Positions 51,158-61,012 of a stretch of DNA of 64,000 nucleotides are shown piece after piece. Both the position numbers and the translations under genes were made by a program. The first letter of the stretch is position 1. The number at the start of each line of letters is the position of its first letter. Source of the stretch: Jannaschia faecimaris. GTDB taxonomy: Bacteria; Pseudomonadota; Alphaproteobacteria; Rhodobacterales; Rhodobacteraceae. The notes under the pieces were generated by a model. That model saw only the letters and a program-made list of their open reading frames with translations. It searched no databases and had not been told where the DNA came from. The stretch spans positions 186,001-250,000 of the forward strand of contig NZ_FNPX01000003.1 in the NCBI RefSeq assembly GCF_900107415.1. Direction: 5' to 3'.

Positions 51158-52030
51158 TTATGCCTGATCGGCTGGGGGTACGCGGATCTGCCCCCGGCTG
51201 ATCGGGACCGCCTGACCCGAGATGCGGACGGCGGTAATATTCCCGTTTTTGACGTCAACCTCGAACCCGATAGATGACGGGCGGCCCATGTCTTCGCCCT
51301 GACGGATTGAATGCCGCGTCGTCCCTTCGGGCAATGCGCTATTGATCAGGAGCTGCGACGCAAGGATTGCGCTGGCCGACCCGGTAGCAGGGTCTTCCGG
51401 CACACCCGCCGTTGGCGAAAACATCCTCGCGTTCAAATCGGGATCGTACAGCCATGCGCTGTCCACGGCGCAGTGCTCCATCAGGGCGGTCCAGGCAGGT
51501 TCCATCGGGCGCGCCCGGGCCAGGGTCTCTCGGTCGCGGACCGGGATATAAAGGAACGCTGGACCGCCGATGTGTGCGCGTGGCGCGTGCGGCCCGATCG
51601 CGTCTTCCGTCAGGCCGAGCGCCTCGGCGCATAGCGATACCGGCACGGCGGCACCGCCATGCGGCACCGGGATAACGGGTGCGGTGAACTGCGCCCGGCC
51701 ATCGCGAATGGCTACCGGGACCAGCCCGGCCTCTTCCTCCAATCGCACATCCGTGAGCCCATGCCGCCCCGCGAGAAAAAGTGCCGCGCCGATGGTCGGG
51801 TGCCCGGCGAATGGAATTTCGGAGGTTGGAAAGAAAATTCGCGCCCGCGCTGCATTGGCGGGATCGCGCGGCGGCATCAGGAAGATCGTCTCGGACAGGT
51901 TGAACTGTCGCGCGATGGTCTGCATCTGCGCCGTGCTCAGGCTTCCGTCAGTTTCAACGATGGCCAAAGGATTCCCCGTGAAGGGCGTGTCGGTGAACAC
52001 GTCCCAGACCTCAAAGCTCAAGTCATCCAT
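51158..52030 (-). CDS. PhzF-family isomerase/epimerase-like protein
   Basis: The 290-residue protein starts at the ATG at 52030 with AAGGAAA upstream; the open frame further upstream has no family sequence. It has the PhzF signatures VWDVFTDTPFTGNPLAIV, FNLSETIFL with the catalytic Glu, IPFAGHPTIGAALFLAG and EDPATGSASAILASQL with the proton-shuttling Asp. The biological substrate is unknown for most members outside phenazine clusters; no phenazine genes are seen here. It follows pyrG by 44 bases on the same strand. Confidence 0.9.
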   Translation of the reverse strand: MDDLSFEVWDVFTDTPFTGNPLAIVETDGSLSTAQMQTIARQFNLSETIFLMPPRDPANAARARIFFPTSEIPFAGHPTIGAALFLAGRHGLTDVRLEEEAGLVPVAIRDGRAQFTAPVIPVPHGGAAVPVSLCAEALGLTEDAIGPHAPRAHIGGPAFLYIPVRDRETLARARPMEPAWTALMEHCAVDSAWLYDPDLNARMFSPTAGVPEDPATGSASAILASQLLINSALPEGTTRHSIRQGEDMGRPSSIGFEVDVKNGNITAVRISGQAVPISRGQIRVPPADQA

Positions 52031-52074
52031 CTGGACGTTTCCTTTTGCAGTGTTTGCCGGGTACCGGCGTATGA

Positions 52075-53718
52075 TCAGACAAGACGGGACTGCTCCTTTG
52101 CCGCGCGCACGAAATCCGCGAACAGCGGGTGCGGCGCAAAGGGCTTGGACTTCAACTCGGGGTGGAATTGCACGCCGATATACCAAGGATGATCCTTGAC
52201 CTCGACGATCTCGGGCAGGCGGCCGTCGGGCGACATGCCGGAAAAGGTCAGGCCGTTCTTCTCCAGCTGCTCTCGAAACTTGATATCAACCTCGTAGCGG
52301 TGGCGATGACGCTCCTCGATGTTGGTCGTCCCGTAGGCATCGGCCACATGCGACCCTTCGGTCAGCACCGCGTCATAGGATCCGAGGCGCATCGTGCCGC
52401 CCTTGTCGTCGTCCTTGGCGCGGGTGACCTTGGCGTTGCCCTGCACCCATTCCTTCAGGTGATAGACCACGGGGGTGAAGTTGCTTGGATCAACGCCCTC
52501 GCTGAATTCCTCGGACGCGGCATCGCCGATATGGGCCATGTTTCGGGCCGCCTCGATCACTGCCATCTGCATCCCGAGGCAGATGCCCAAGTAGGGGATC
52601 TTCTTCTCGCGTGCGAATTGTGCGGCCTTGATCTTGCCCTCGGTCCCCCGCTCGCCAAAGCCGCCGGGGACAAGGATGGCGTTCAACCGCTCCAGGTGGG
52701 GGGCGACATCCTCTGTTTCAAAAACCTCGGCGTCGATCCACTCGATTTTCACCTTCACGCGGTTCGCCATGCCCCCGTGGGTCAGCGCCTCGGCGATGGA
52801 TTTGTAGGCATCTTCCAGCTGCGTGTACTTGCCCACGATGGCCACGCGCACCTCGCCGTCCGTATTATGGATGCGATCGACCACGTCTTCCCAGCGGGTC
52901 AGGTTCGGCTTCGGGGCCGGGGCGATACCAAATGCATCGAGCACCGCTTGGTCCATGCCTTCCCGGTGATAGGCCAGCGGGGCCTCGTAGATCGACTTCA
53001 GGTCTTGTGCTGCAATCACTGAATCCGGGCGCACATTGCAGAACAGTGCCAGCTTCTCGCGTTCCTTGACCGGAATCGGCCCTTCGGAGCGGCACACGAG
53101 GATGTCGGGTGCCAAGCCAATGGAGCGCAGCTCCTTGACCGAATGCTGGGTGGGCTTGGTCTTAAGCTCCCCCGAGGCCTTGATGTACGGCAGCAGGGTC
53201 AGGTGCATCAGCACGCATTCCCCGCGGGGTTTCTCCTGACTGAATTGGCGGATCGCTTCGAAAAACGGCAGGCCCTCGATGTCGCCCACGGTCCCGCCGA
53301 TCTCGCAGAGCATGAAATCGACCTCGTCTTCGCCGATCCGAATGAAATCCTTGATCTCGTTGGTGACGTGCGGAATCACCTGAATCGTCTTGCCCAGGTA
53401 ATCGCCTCGCCGTTCTTTCTCCAACACGTTCGAATAGACTCGGCCGGAACTGATCGAATCGGTGGATCGCGCCGCGACGCCGGTGAACCGTTCGTAGTGC
53501 CCCAGGTCCAGATCGGTTTCGGCACCGTCGTCGGTTACGAAAACCTCCCCATGTTCAAACGGCGACATCGTTCCCGGATCGACATTCAGGTAGGGGTCGA
53601 GCTTGCGCAGTCGCACCGTGTATCCCCGCGCCTGCAACAGCGCCCCGAGCGCGGCGGAGGCAAGACCTTTGCCAAGCGATGACACCACACCACCGGTGAT
53701 GAAGATGAAACGTGCCAT
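52075..53718 (-). CDS. pyrG: CTP synthase
   Basis: CTP synthase aminates UTP with glutamine-derived ammonia. The 547-residue protein starts at the ATG at 53718; upstream in-frame codons lack family sequence. The amidoligase part has [15 protein letters not shown] and SSGRVYSNV; the C-terminal class I amidotransferase has GICLGMQ with the nucleophilic Cys, and [11 protein letters not shown] with the catalytic His-Glu. It follows secG by 179 bases on the same strand. Confidence 0.97.
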   Translation of the reverse strand: MARFIFITGGVVSSLGKGLASAALGALLQARGYTVRLRKLDPYLNVDPGTMSPFEHGEVFVTDDGAETDLDLGHYERFTGVAARSTDSISSGRVYSNVLEKERRGDYLGKTIQVIPHVTNEIKDFIRIGEDEVDFMLCEIGGTVGDIEGLPFFEAIRQFSQEKPRGECVLMHLTLLPYIKASGELKTKPTQHSVKELRSIGLAPDILVCRSEGPIPVKEREKLALFCNVRPDSVIAAQDLKSIYEAPLAYHREGMDQAVLDAFGIAPAPKPNLTRWEDVVDRIHNTDGEVRVAIVGKYTQLEDAYKSIAEALTHGGMANRVKVKIEWIDAEVFETEDVAPHLERLNAILVPGGFGERGTEGKIKAAQFAREKKIPYLGICLGMQMAVIEAARNMAHIGDAASEEFSEGVDPSNFTPVVYHLKEWVQGNAKVTRAKDDDKGGTMRLGSYDAVLTEGSHVADAYGTTNIEERHRHRYEVDIKFREQLEKNGLTFSGMSPDGRLPEIVEVKDHPWYIGVQFHPELKSKPFAPHPLFADFVRAAKEQSRLV

Positions 53719-53897
53719 GGCCGGATGCTCCCGCGAGTAAACTTGAGTCGGGAGGTCAGAATCACGATCCGAACTCACCCATCACGGGATTTGAGAATAG
53801 CAGGAAAATGCCGCAGGCCGCAACCGCAGCCCGCTATATCCTGATAGCTCAAGTCCCGATTTGTCTAGATATGCCCGGTATTCCCGAGCGGGTGATA

Positions 53898-54269
53898 TTA
53901 TTCGGACCGCGGCGGCGTGACCGGAGCACCGTCTGCGCTTGGCGGCAGCAGCGACTCGCCAGACGGAACAGGGGGCACGGGGGCCGCGTCTTCCGTGGTC
54001 GGAGGCAGCAAGCCGCCGTCGTCCAGAACCGAGGTACCCGAAGCATTCTGCGCGGCCACGATCGTCAGCGAGATCGAGGTCACCAGAAACCCGACTGCCA
54101 GCACCCAGGTCAGCTTGGTCATGCCTGTCGCGGCTTGCCGACCAGTGATTGCGCCACCGCCGCCGCCGCCGCCAAGACCCATGCCACCGCCTTCGGACCG
54201 CTGCATCAAAACAATGCCGATCAATGACAGCGCAAGGATCAGGTGGATGACGAGGATGACATTTTCCAT
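53898..54269 (-). CDS. secG: Preprotein translocase subunit SecG
   Basis: SecG assists the SecYE channel. The 123-residue protein has two membrane helices ([18 protein letters not shown] and [19 protein letters not shown]) joined by a cytoplasmic loop with [21 protein letters not shown], the family glycine-rich motif, followed by a Pro/Ser-rich tail longer than in E. coli. It is upstream of pyrG, a conserved pairing in this group, and divergent from purA. Confidence 0.94.
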   Translation of the reverse strand: MENVILVIHLILALSLIGIVLMQRSEGGGMGLGGGGGGGAITGRQAATGMTKLTWVLAVGFLVTSISLTIVAAQNASGTSVLDDGGLLPPTTEDAAPVPPVPSGESLLPPSADGAPVTPPRSE

Positions 54270-54406
54270 GGCGGGCCGCTCAATCTGATGTTTCCGGCTA
54301 CCTATGGGTTGAGCGCGTCTGCCGCAAGACCCGCAAGCTGGGCTTTCCCCCCGGCTGGGGCTGGGGTAGGTGGACGCGGTTTCAACCAGATCGAGGGCCG
54401 AGAGCG

Positions 54407-55702
54407 ATGGCGAACGTAGTGGTGGTCGGTGCCCAGTGGGGCGACGAAGGCAAGGGCAAGATCGTCGACTGGCTGTCCGAGCGGGCGGATGTCATCGCGC
54501 GTTTCCAGGGGGGGCACAACGCGGGCCACACGCTGGTCATCGACGGCAAGGTCTACAAGCTTTCTCTGCTGCCCTCGGGCATTGTGCGGGGCGGCAAGCT
54601 GTCGGTCATCGGCAACGGCGTCGTGCTGGACCCCTGGCACCTGATCCGCGAAATCGCACAACTGCGCGAGCAGGGTGTGACGATCACGCCCGAGACCTTG
54701 ATGATAGCCGAGAACACGCCCCTGATCTTACCGATTCACGGCGAGCTTGACCGCGCACGGGAAGAAGCCTCGGCGAAGGGCACCAAGATAGGCACGACCG
54801 GGCGCGGCATCGGTCCCGCCTACGAGGACAAGGTCGGTCGCCGGGCCATCCGCGTTGCCGATTTGGCCGATGATGCCACGCTGCAAACCCGCGTCGATCG
54901 CGCGCTGGCCCACCACGACGCCCTGCGGCGCGGACTGGGGATGGAGGCTGTGGACCGCGATGCCCTCCTGGCACAACTGCGCGACGTGGCACCGCTCGTT
55001 CTGGAATACGCGGCCCCGGTCTGGAAGGTACTGGACCAGAAGCGGCGCGCCGGCAAACGCATCCTGTTCGAGGGGGCGCAAGGGGCGCTGCTTGATATCG
55101 ATTTCGGCACCTACCCGTTCGTGACCTCGTCGAATGTCATCGCAGGTCAGGCGGCAACAGGCACGGGTATCGGCCCCGGCGCGATCGACTTCGTGCTGGG
55201 CATCGTGAAGGCTTATACGACCCGCGTCGGCGAAGGGCCTTTCCCTGCCGAACTGGATGATGCTGACGGACAGCGGCTGGGTGAACGGGGCCATGAATTC
55301 GGCACCGTGACAGGCCGCAAGCGCCGTTGTGGCTGGTTCGATGCGGTCCTCGTCCGCCAGACCTGCGCTACCTCCGGCGTGAACGGCATCGCGCTCACCA
55401 AACTCGACGTGCTCGATGGGTTTGAGACGCTGAAGATCTGTGTCGGCTATGAGCTTGATGGCCAACAGATCGACCACCTGCCTTTCGCCGCCGACGCTCA
55501 GGCGCGCTGCACACCCGTTTACGAGGAAATGCCTGGGTGGTCGCAGTCGACCGAGGGTGCGCGCAGTTGGGCCGATCTTCCCGCCGAAGCCATCAAATAC
55601 GTTCGCCGGGTCGAAGAATTGATCCAGTGCCCTGTCGCCCTACTCTCCACCTCACCCGAGCGGGAGGACACGATCCTCGTGACCGACCCGTTCGAGGATT
55701 GA
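54407..55702 (+). CDS. purA: Adenylosuccinate synthetase
   Basis: PurA joins IMP and aspartate with GTP in AMP synthesis. The 431-residue protein has the P-loop [16 protein letters not shown] with catalytic Asp13, [13 protein letters not shown] with the catalytic His, [37 protein letters not shown] and [12 protein letters not shown]. All diagnostic blocks are present. The DUF2842 gene follows 17 bases after the stop. Confidence 0.97.
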   Translation: MANVVVVGAQWGDEGKGKIVDWLSERADVIARFQGGHNAGHTLVIDGKVYKLSLLPSGIVRGGKLSVIGNGVVLDPWHLIREIAQLREQGVTITPETLMIAENTPLILPIHGELDRAREEASAKGTKIGTTGRGIGPAYEDKVGRRAIRVADLADDATLQTRVDRALAHHDALRRGLGMEAVDRDALLAQLRDVAPLVLEYAAPVWKVLDQKRRAGKRILFEGAQGALLDIDFGTYPFVTSSNVIAGQAATGTGIGPGAIDFVLGIVKAYTTRVGEGPFPAELDDADGQRLGERGHEFGTVTGRKRRCGWFDAVLVRQTCATSGVNGIALTKLDVLDGFETLKICVGYELDGQQIDHLPFAADAQARCTPVYEEMPGWSQSTEGARSWADLPAEAIKYVRRVEELIQCPVALLSTSPEREDTILVTDPFED

Positions 55703-55719
55703 TACCGGAGGTCCCGCGC

Positions 55720-55968
55720 ATGGCGCTCACGCACAAGACCCGTAAGCGCCTGTCGCTGTTCATTCTGCTGGTTGGGTTGCCGTTGTATATCGGGCTGATG
55801 GTGGGCGTCATGGGGTTGGTCTACGACCATTTCGGCCAGCCGCCACTTTTGGTGGAACTGGGAATCTACATCGTGCTGGGAGTCGTGGCATTTTTTCCGC
55901 TCAAGCCGATTTTCCTTGGTACCTCACGCGAAGATCCGGACGCCCCGGCGTCGTCCGATTCTGACTGA
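55720..55968 (+). CDS. DUF2842 membrane protein
   Basis: The 82-residue protein starts at the ATG at 55720, with GGAGG nine bases upstream. Two predicted membrane helices (LFILLVGLPLYIGLMVGVMGLV and ELGIYIVLGVVAFFPL) are joined by a short loop with DHFGQPPLLV and end with PLKPIFLG, the DUF2842 pattern. Function is unknown. It lies directly after purA and is probably co-transcribed with it. Confidence 0.85.
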   Translation: MALTHKTRKRLSLFILLVGLPLYIGLMVGVMGLVYDHFGQPPLLVELGIYIVLGVVAFFPLKPIFLGTSREDPDAPASSDSD

Positions 55969-56599
55969 CACGACGCTCGGTCGCCCGACGTCGACGGCCT
56001 CCTTCTGGGCCATCATTCGCGAAAGGGTACCTCAAACTTGCCGGTATTTCTGAATTTCCATCACGGCGGCTGCCTCTGGGGCGACCGCGCGGGGGCATTG
56101 AGCAGATTTACCTCCATCTGAACCCGGCTTTTCTTGCGGCGTGTGAACCTTGCCACGTAAGCCGCGCGACGGATTTCGGGTTGCCCCCTCCTCCGGCGAT
56201 CGACTTTGAGCCGCACCCGAATTCCATTTCAGAGTTCTCTACGACCGTTGATCCTTCGAGATGGGCAGCATTTGGCGCGATCCCACATCGGATCGCCGAC
56301 AAACATCTTATGCGGATGAGGGCCGCTTTGCAGGTGTCAGAAGGGGCGCGTCACGGCGATGTCAGGTTTCAACCCCCAGTTTTTGCTTTGAAAAAACTCG
56401 GGGTTCTGTCGTTCCGGTGTGCGCGGTTGGGCGTGAAGTTCGTTGATTGTCGGATTCGGTAGGTCGTTGATTTCGATCCGTTTAGACGAGTGCACTGCCC
56501 TGAGCGCGAACCTTGCCCGGCGGTGTGAAGGCGGGCATTTGCAAGCGGGCGATCAAGCTCCGCAGTCTCGCCCTCTCTCAGCAGGATTGATCGAAGCGC
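55969..56599. other. About 630-base convergent intergenic region without a recognisable gene
   Basis: The region lies between the ends of two converging genes. It holds several short frames (for example plus strand 56181-56462) but none with a known family, strong ribosome-binding site or clear codon bias. It could be remains of a lost gene. A strong terminator for the minus-strand acidic-protein gene marks its right end. Confidence 0.4.
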
Positions 56600-56636
56600 A
56601 AAAAAAGGCCTGCCCCGGTGTGCGGCAGCGGGCCTT
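56600..56636 (-). terminator. Rho-independent terminator of the acidic-protein gene
   Basis: On the minus strand AAGGC, a three-base bulge, CTGCC, a nine-base loop, GGCAG and GCCTT form a GC-rich hairpin, followed by seven T (56606-56600). The hairpin begins 17 bases after the stop codon at 56654. It is the best intrinsic terminator in the window. Confidence 0.8.
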
Positions 56637-56653
56637 CGATTGACATGTTGAAC

Positions 56654-59164
56654 TCAGCCTACGCGGCGCTCGGCTTCCTCGGTATAGCGGCTGTCTGCGG
56701 CCAAGGCGAAGACGCCACGGCTGACCTTGCGGATTGTACCGTCGCGCAACAGCTGACCAAAGCCCCGCAGACCGTCTTCGCGGCTCATGTCTTCGACCGC
56801 TTCAGCAGCGAGATGCAGCAAGCGAGGGCGCGAAAAGCTGTCCTGTCCCATGATCTTGGTGCTGTAGACGGCGGCGGCCTCCAGGATGTCGGACAGGTCG
56901 CTGGCCCCTACGTCTGTCGCGAAGGCCTCGAAATCCTCGGCTCCGGCCAGTGCTTCGTCGCGCTCCTCAACTTCGGCGGTGCGGGGCGCGCGGCGCGGCT
57001 GAACCGGGGCCACATCGGCGGCTGGCGTCTCGGTGACACGCTGTTCAGACACGAGGACCAGTGGCGCAGGGCGCTCCGGCCGGGGTGTCCGCGCCTCGAC
57101 CGAGGGTGCATTGCGGCGCGGGCGCACCGTGCTGGCCAGATCGGCGCGATACACATCGGTTTCGGTTTCGGCTTTCTCCTCGACCGGGCCGTCGGCGCGG
57201 CGTGCGGCCACAGCGGCCTTCAAGTGTGAGATATTGGCATGACGGCGCGAGGTATCCTCGCCCGAAAGACGACTATCAGTGGCGGCAAAAAGACGCTCCA
57301 TGTCCGGAGCCGACGGCACGACAGTATGGTTGTCCTTAGTATGGTCGTCCTCGTCTTCGCGCGCATTTTCGCCGTCATCGGCGGGCATCTCGTCAGTCGC
57401 GTCCTGTTCCGCTGTCTTAACGTCCACAAGCTCGTCTTCCATGGGCTCATCGTCCGCGGCTTCGGCGTTGACGACCGTCTCCTCCGTTTCATCAACGGCC
57501 TCTTCGCTGTGGTCGTCTTCAGTCATCACGCCCGCTTCAACGACGTCCGTGCTGTCCTCGACGGAAACGTAAGAGGCAAGTTCGGCCTCGAATTTCGCAT
57601 CGTCCGCGTCGTAGCCCAGGAATGAGCTAATGAAGTCGTCTTCCTCTTCGTCTTGGTCGACGTCACCGGTGTCCTGAGCCGTTTTGGCTGAAACCTCGTC
57701 GGCGCGAATCGCGGCCAACTCGGCCAAGAGGTCGTCATCTTCGGATGCGTCCTCGGTTCGACCTGCGGTCGGCTCACCGGTCAATCCGGCTTCGATTGAA
57801 GCCAGTTCAATCGTCAGATCATCGTCATCCGAACCGCCGCCTGTCTCGTCGTCGTATTCGTCAATAATGGCCATGCCGTCAGTGGCGTCATCCCTGGATT
57901 CGGCGTGTGCGGCGGCAAGTGCCGCGGCTTCGGCTTCGGCCTGAACTTGGCGGACTCTGCGGATGCGGATGCGGCGTTCCTGACGGGGCGACAAGGTCTC
58001 GTCGGCTGTGTCTTCTTCGGTCGAAAGGTCTTCATCTGCGGTCTCTTCAGAGGTAATCTCCGCCTCTCCTGTCGCCGGCTCTTCTTGCTCGGCGGGGGCG
58101 GTCGTTACCGTATCTTCGGTGGCCTCCGCCGCAACTGTGTCGCCGCCGGTTGCGTCTAGTTCGGCGGGGAATATCCCGGCCAGATCGTCGGCCATTGCAT
58201 CTTCGCTGTCGCTGTCGCTTTCCCATATGTCGGAGCTGCCGATCGCGTCGGATGTATTGTCTTCCTCGTCGAAAATGGGTGTCTCGTTCTCCACTTCGGC
58301 GATAGGAGCCTCACCCTCCACTTCGGCAAACGGTGCGTCATCCAACGCGTCTGCGGCAAAAGCGGCGGCAAGCGTGTCTTCGGCCATCTCCGGCTCGGTC
58401 GTCATCATGTCGTCGGCATGTTCGTCCTCGGCATAGGTCGAGTCGGACTGGCGATCTGCTTCAACCACGCCTCGGATGCGGGCCAGTTTGGCGGCAACGC
58501 TGTCGTCCTCGACAATTGACTCCGTGGTGTCTTCGCTGTCTTCCGGAGATTGTTCTTCGGCGGCTTCTTCGGCGGCGTCCGTGAAGAAGGAGGCGGATTC
58601 GTCCTCCTCATACTCGTCCGGGCCGATCTCATCGGTCGCAGCTTCTGAGGCTACATCGGCCGCAGCCTCTGACGCTACGTGGGCTACGGTTTCCGACGCT
58701 ACGTCGTCCTCGGCGGGGGCTACTTCCGCTTCGGCTTCCATGGTGGGCGTCTCGCCCTCTGAATCTGGGACCGGCGATTCGATGTCCGAGGTGTCGACCC
58801 GCCCGGCGTCGGCGGCATTTCCCGCCATGCCGACCGCAAGTGCGGTCGACGGCTCCCCGGTCGCCGCGTTGGCGTCGAAAGCCGCCGTCATCGCGGCCGC
58901 TGCCGGGACGGACGACGGGCGCAAGGTCACACCATTGTCCTCGGACTGGGCCGTAACCGCATGTTTGGCGCGGGTTTCAGCGATCGTGCGCAACATCGCC
59001 ATGTCGGGAGTGGGAGGTTCGGCCCCGAAGAAACGGTCATCGGCGGCCAAGTCACGGAAGTACTCCGCGATGTCGGTCATGGTCGAAAACGGGTCATCAA
59101 ACCCTTCGAGCGTGCACGAAAAAGTACCATAGGCGACGGTAAGAATCTTGTTTGCGGGAACCAT
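56654..59164 (-). CDS. Large acidic protein with conserved-looking ends and a disordered Asp/Glu-rich middle
   Basis: The 836-residue protein starts at the ATG at 59164 behind GGAGG. Residues 1-85 form an ordered segment (TVAYGTFSCTLEGFDDPFSTM, IAEYFRDLAADDRFFGAEPPTPD); I recall similar N-termini in uncharacterised Rhodobacterales proteins. Residues 100-740 are extremely rich in Asp, Glu, Ala and Thr with short repeats such as VASEAAADVASEAATDE and almost no aromatic residues. Residues 755-836 are again ordered and basic/helical (LEAAAVYSTKIMGQDSFSRPRLLHLAAEAVEDM, FGQLLRDGTIRKVSRG). No membrane segment or signal peptide is seen. Function unknown; a calcium- or protein-binding scaffold is one possibility. 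Confidence 0.72.
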   Translation of the reverse strand: MVPANKILTVAYGTFSCTLEGFDDPFSTMTDIAEYFRDLAADDRFFGAEPPTPDMAMLRTIAETRAKHAVTAQSEDNGVTLRPSSVPAAAAMTAAFDANAATGEPSTALAVGMAGNAADAGRVDTSDIESPVPDSEGETPTMEAEAEVAPAEDDVASETVAHVASEAAADVASEAATDEIGPDEYEEDESASFFTDAAEEAAEEQSPEDSEDTTESIVEDDSVAAKLARIRGVVEADRQSDSTYAEDEHADDMMTTEPEMAEDTLAAAFAADALDDAPFAEVEGEAPIAEVENETPIFDEEDNTSDAIGSSDIWESDSDSEDAMADDLAGIFPAELDATGGDTVAAEATEDTVTTAPAEQEEPATGEAEITSEETADEDLSTEEDTADETLSPRQERRIRIRRVRQVQAEAEAAALAAAHAESRDDATDGMAIIDEYDDETGGGSDDDDLTIELASIEAGLTGEPTAGRTEDASEDDDLLAELAAIRADEVSAKTAQDTGDVDQDEEEDDFISSFLGYDADDAKFEAELASYVSVEDSTDVVEAGVMTEDDHSEEAVDETEETVVNAEAADDEPMEDELVDVKTAEQDATDEMPADDGENAREDEDDHTKDNHTVVPSAPDMERLFAATDSRLSGEDTSRRHANISHLKAAVAARRADGPVEEKAETETDVYRADLASTVRPRRNAPSVEARTPRPERPAPLVLVSEQRVTETPAADVAPVQPRRAPRTAEVEERDEALAGAEDFEAFATDVGASDLSDILEAAAVYSTKIMGQDSFSRPRLLHLAAEAVEDMSREDGLRGFGQLLRDGTIRKVSRGVFALAADSRYTEEAERRVG

Positions 59165-59246
59165 ACGGGCCACCTCCACTATAATCCCGGACGGGAAACC
59201 TGTTTCACTTCACCTTAGGACATAAACAGGCGATTCCATTCAAATC

Positions 59247-59978
59247 GTGCCCGGATCGGGACCATTTGACGATGACGAGGGCTATTTCTTGCCAGATTCG
59301 AAACGGACGGCCAGCATTGGTGACATTCCCCAGACATTGGTCGGTGGGGGGCCGGTTACCACTGCGATCCTTGAAATTGCCTTAAGATACGCGCCACGGC
59401 TCATCGCGGTGGACAGCGGGGCGGATGCGATTCTGTCCGAGGGGAAGGTGCCTGATCGTGTGGTCGGGGACCTCGACTCGATATCCGATCGGGCGCTGGA
59501 GGCCTTTGCCGACGTCCTGTGCCTTATTTCGGAACAGGACAGTACGGATTTCGCCAAGGCTCTGCGAACCTGCCCGTCCCCGCTGACCATCGCGGTGGGG
59601 TTCATCGGAGCGCGGGCCGATCACTTTCTGTCGGTTCTGACAGAGATGGCGCGGACCCGGGCACCCGTAGTATTGCTGGGAGAAGAGGAGTGCATCTGCG
59701 TCCTGCCGCCGGATCTGACCCTGGACCTTGTTGCGGGGACTCGCGTCTCGCTCTGGCCCCTTGGGCCCGCGTCGGGTGTATCCAGCGGCCTGCGGTGGCC
59801 AATCGATGGGATCGACTTTGACCCCGCCACGCGCACCGGAACCTCCAACGAGGCGACAGGAGCGGTTACTCTGACCATGCGCGGGGACATGGTGTTGCTG
59901 TTGCCTGCGGCGGAATTGCCGAAACTTCTGTCTGCGATGCAATCCCCCCCTCGCGGCGCGGGCGTGGTGGAGGTATAA
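59247..59978 (+). CDS. Thiamine pyrophosphokinase
   Basis: This enzyme makes thiamine diphosphate from thiamine and ATP. The 243-residue protein reads from a GTG at 59247, but the start is uncertain as no ribosome-binding site is seen. Core motifs are complete: LIAVDSGADAIL, VVGDLDSIS, QDSTDFAKAL and GFIGARADHFLSVLTEM, the last three containing the metal-binding acids and substrate contact. The C-terminal beta domain ends with SNEATGAVTLTMRGDMVLLLP. It is followed after 27 bases by rpiA. Confidence 0.88.
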   Translation: MPGSGPFDDDEGYFLPDSKRTASIGDIPQTLVGGGPVTTAILEIALRYAPRLIAVDSGADAILSEGKVPDRVVGDLDSISDRALEAFADVLCLISEQDSTDFAKALRTCPSPLTIAVGFIGARADHFLSVLTEMARTRAPVVLLGEEECICVLPPDLTLDLVAGTRVSLWPLGPASGVSSGLRWPIDGIDFDPATRTGTSNEATGAVTLTMRGDMVLLLPAAELPKLLSAMQSPPRGAGVVEV

Positions 59979-60005
59979 CCCGCCTCAGAGAGCAGGGAGT
60001 CCATC

Positions 60006-60794
60006 ATGTCCGCCAAACCGAACCCCATCGACATGGCCAAATACGTCTCGGCGAAGCGTGCGATGGACTATGTACAGGACGGCATGCGCATAGGTCTGGG
60101 CACCGGCTCAACCGCTGCCTGGATGGTCCGTTGCCTGGGCGAGATGATCCGCCAGGACGGGCTGCGCGTGACCGGTGTGCCGACGTCGCGCCGCACTGCC
60201 GATCTAGCGCGCGAGTGCGGCGTACCGGTTGCAACGCTTGAAGACGTGAAATGGCTGGATCTGACAATCGACGGGGCCGACGAATTCGACCCCGACCTCA
60301 GCCTGATCAAGGGCGGTGGCGGCGCGCTCCTGCAGGAGAAGATCGTGGCAACGGCGTCGGACATGATGGTTGTCATCACCGACAAGTCCAAGCAGGTCGA
60401 CCATCTGGGGGCATTCCCGTTGCCGGTGGAGGTCATCCCCTTCGGATGGCAGACGACCAAGGCCCTGATCGAAGAAAGCCTGATTGGCATGGACGTCGCG
60501 GGCCGGCAGGTCACGCTACGTCTCAATCGTGATGCGCCCTATCGCACGGACGAGAGCAATATGATCCTTGATCTTCATCTGCGCCGCATCGGCAACCCGC
60601 GCCAGCTTTCGTTGGTCCTCAACCAGATTCCGGGCGTGGTGGAGAACGGCCTGTTCCTTGATATCTGCGATGTGGTCATCATGGGCGATGCCGACGGTGG
60701 CGTCGAAGTGCGCGACATCAACAATGGTTCGGTCAGCCAGGAGCGTATCGATCTTCGTGAGGAAGATAACATCTTCGTGTCGGTCGCTGACTGA
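60006..60794 (+). CDS. rpiA: Ribose-5-phosphate isomerase A
   Basis: RpiA interconverts ribose 5-phosphate and ribulose 5-phosphate. The 262-residue protein starts at the ATG at 60006 behind GGGAG. It has GLGTGSTAAWMVR (phosphate loop), DLTIDGADEFDPDL with the catalytic Asp pair and LIKGGGGALLQEKI with Lys-Gly-Gly-Gly. It is about 40 residues longer than the E. coli enzyme, with the extension at the C-terminus. It is followed by a 7-bp hairpin and then gor. Confidence 0.95.
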   Translation: MSAKPNPIDMAKYVSAKRAMDYVQDGMRIGLGTGSTAAWMVRCLGEMIRQDGLRVTGVPTSRRTADLARECGVPVATLEDVKWLDLTIDGADEFDPDLSLIKGGGGALLQEKIVATASDMMVVITDKSKQVDHLGAFPLPVEVIPFGWQTTKALIEESLIGMDVAGRQVTLRLNRDAPYRTDESNMILDLHLRRIGNPRQLSLVLNQIPGVVENGLFLDICDVVIMGDADGGVEVRDINNGSVSQERIDLREEDNIFVSVAD

Positions 60795-60797
60795 ATG

Positions 60798-60816
60798 ACC
60801 GGCTGACAGAGCCGGT
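60798..60816 (+). terminator. Hairpin after rpiA
   Basis: ACCGGCT (60798-60804) pairs with AGCCGGT (60810-60816) around a five-base loop, four bases after the rpiA stop. No T-run follows. The remaining 200 bases before gor show no gene. Confidence 0.4.
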
Positions 60817-61012
60817 AGAGTACCGCCTGGTTGAGGGCAAACTGTAGCTGTGCTTGGTCAACAGGCTTCGGAAGCGGGTGCCCCGCCAGCTTGTTTGGTG
60901 GGTCTGACTGCGCATGAACGCACTTCCGCCTCCCTATCCTCCGCACCGACGCACCGTTGCTTGCTTGGGCCAGCCGCCCTAGGTCTCTTCAGGCAGATCA
61001 AGGAGCGCCCTC

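Noticed and set aside
57239-57625. Plus-strand open frame within the acidic protein gene
   Set aside because: It is antisense to Asp/Glu-rich codons, which read as Val/Leu/Ser-rich hydrophobic sequence on the other strand; no ribosome-binding site or family.
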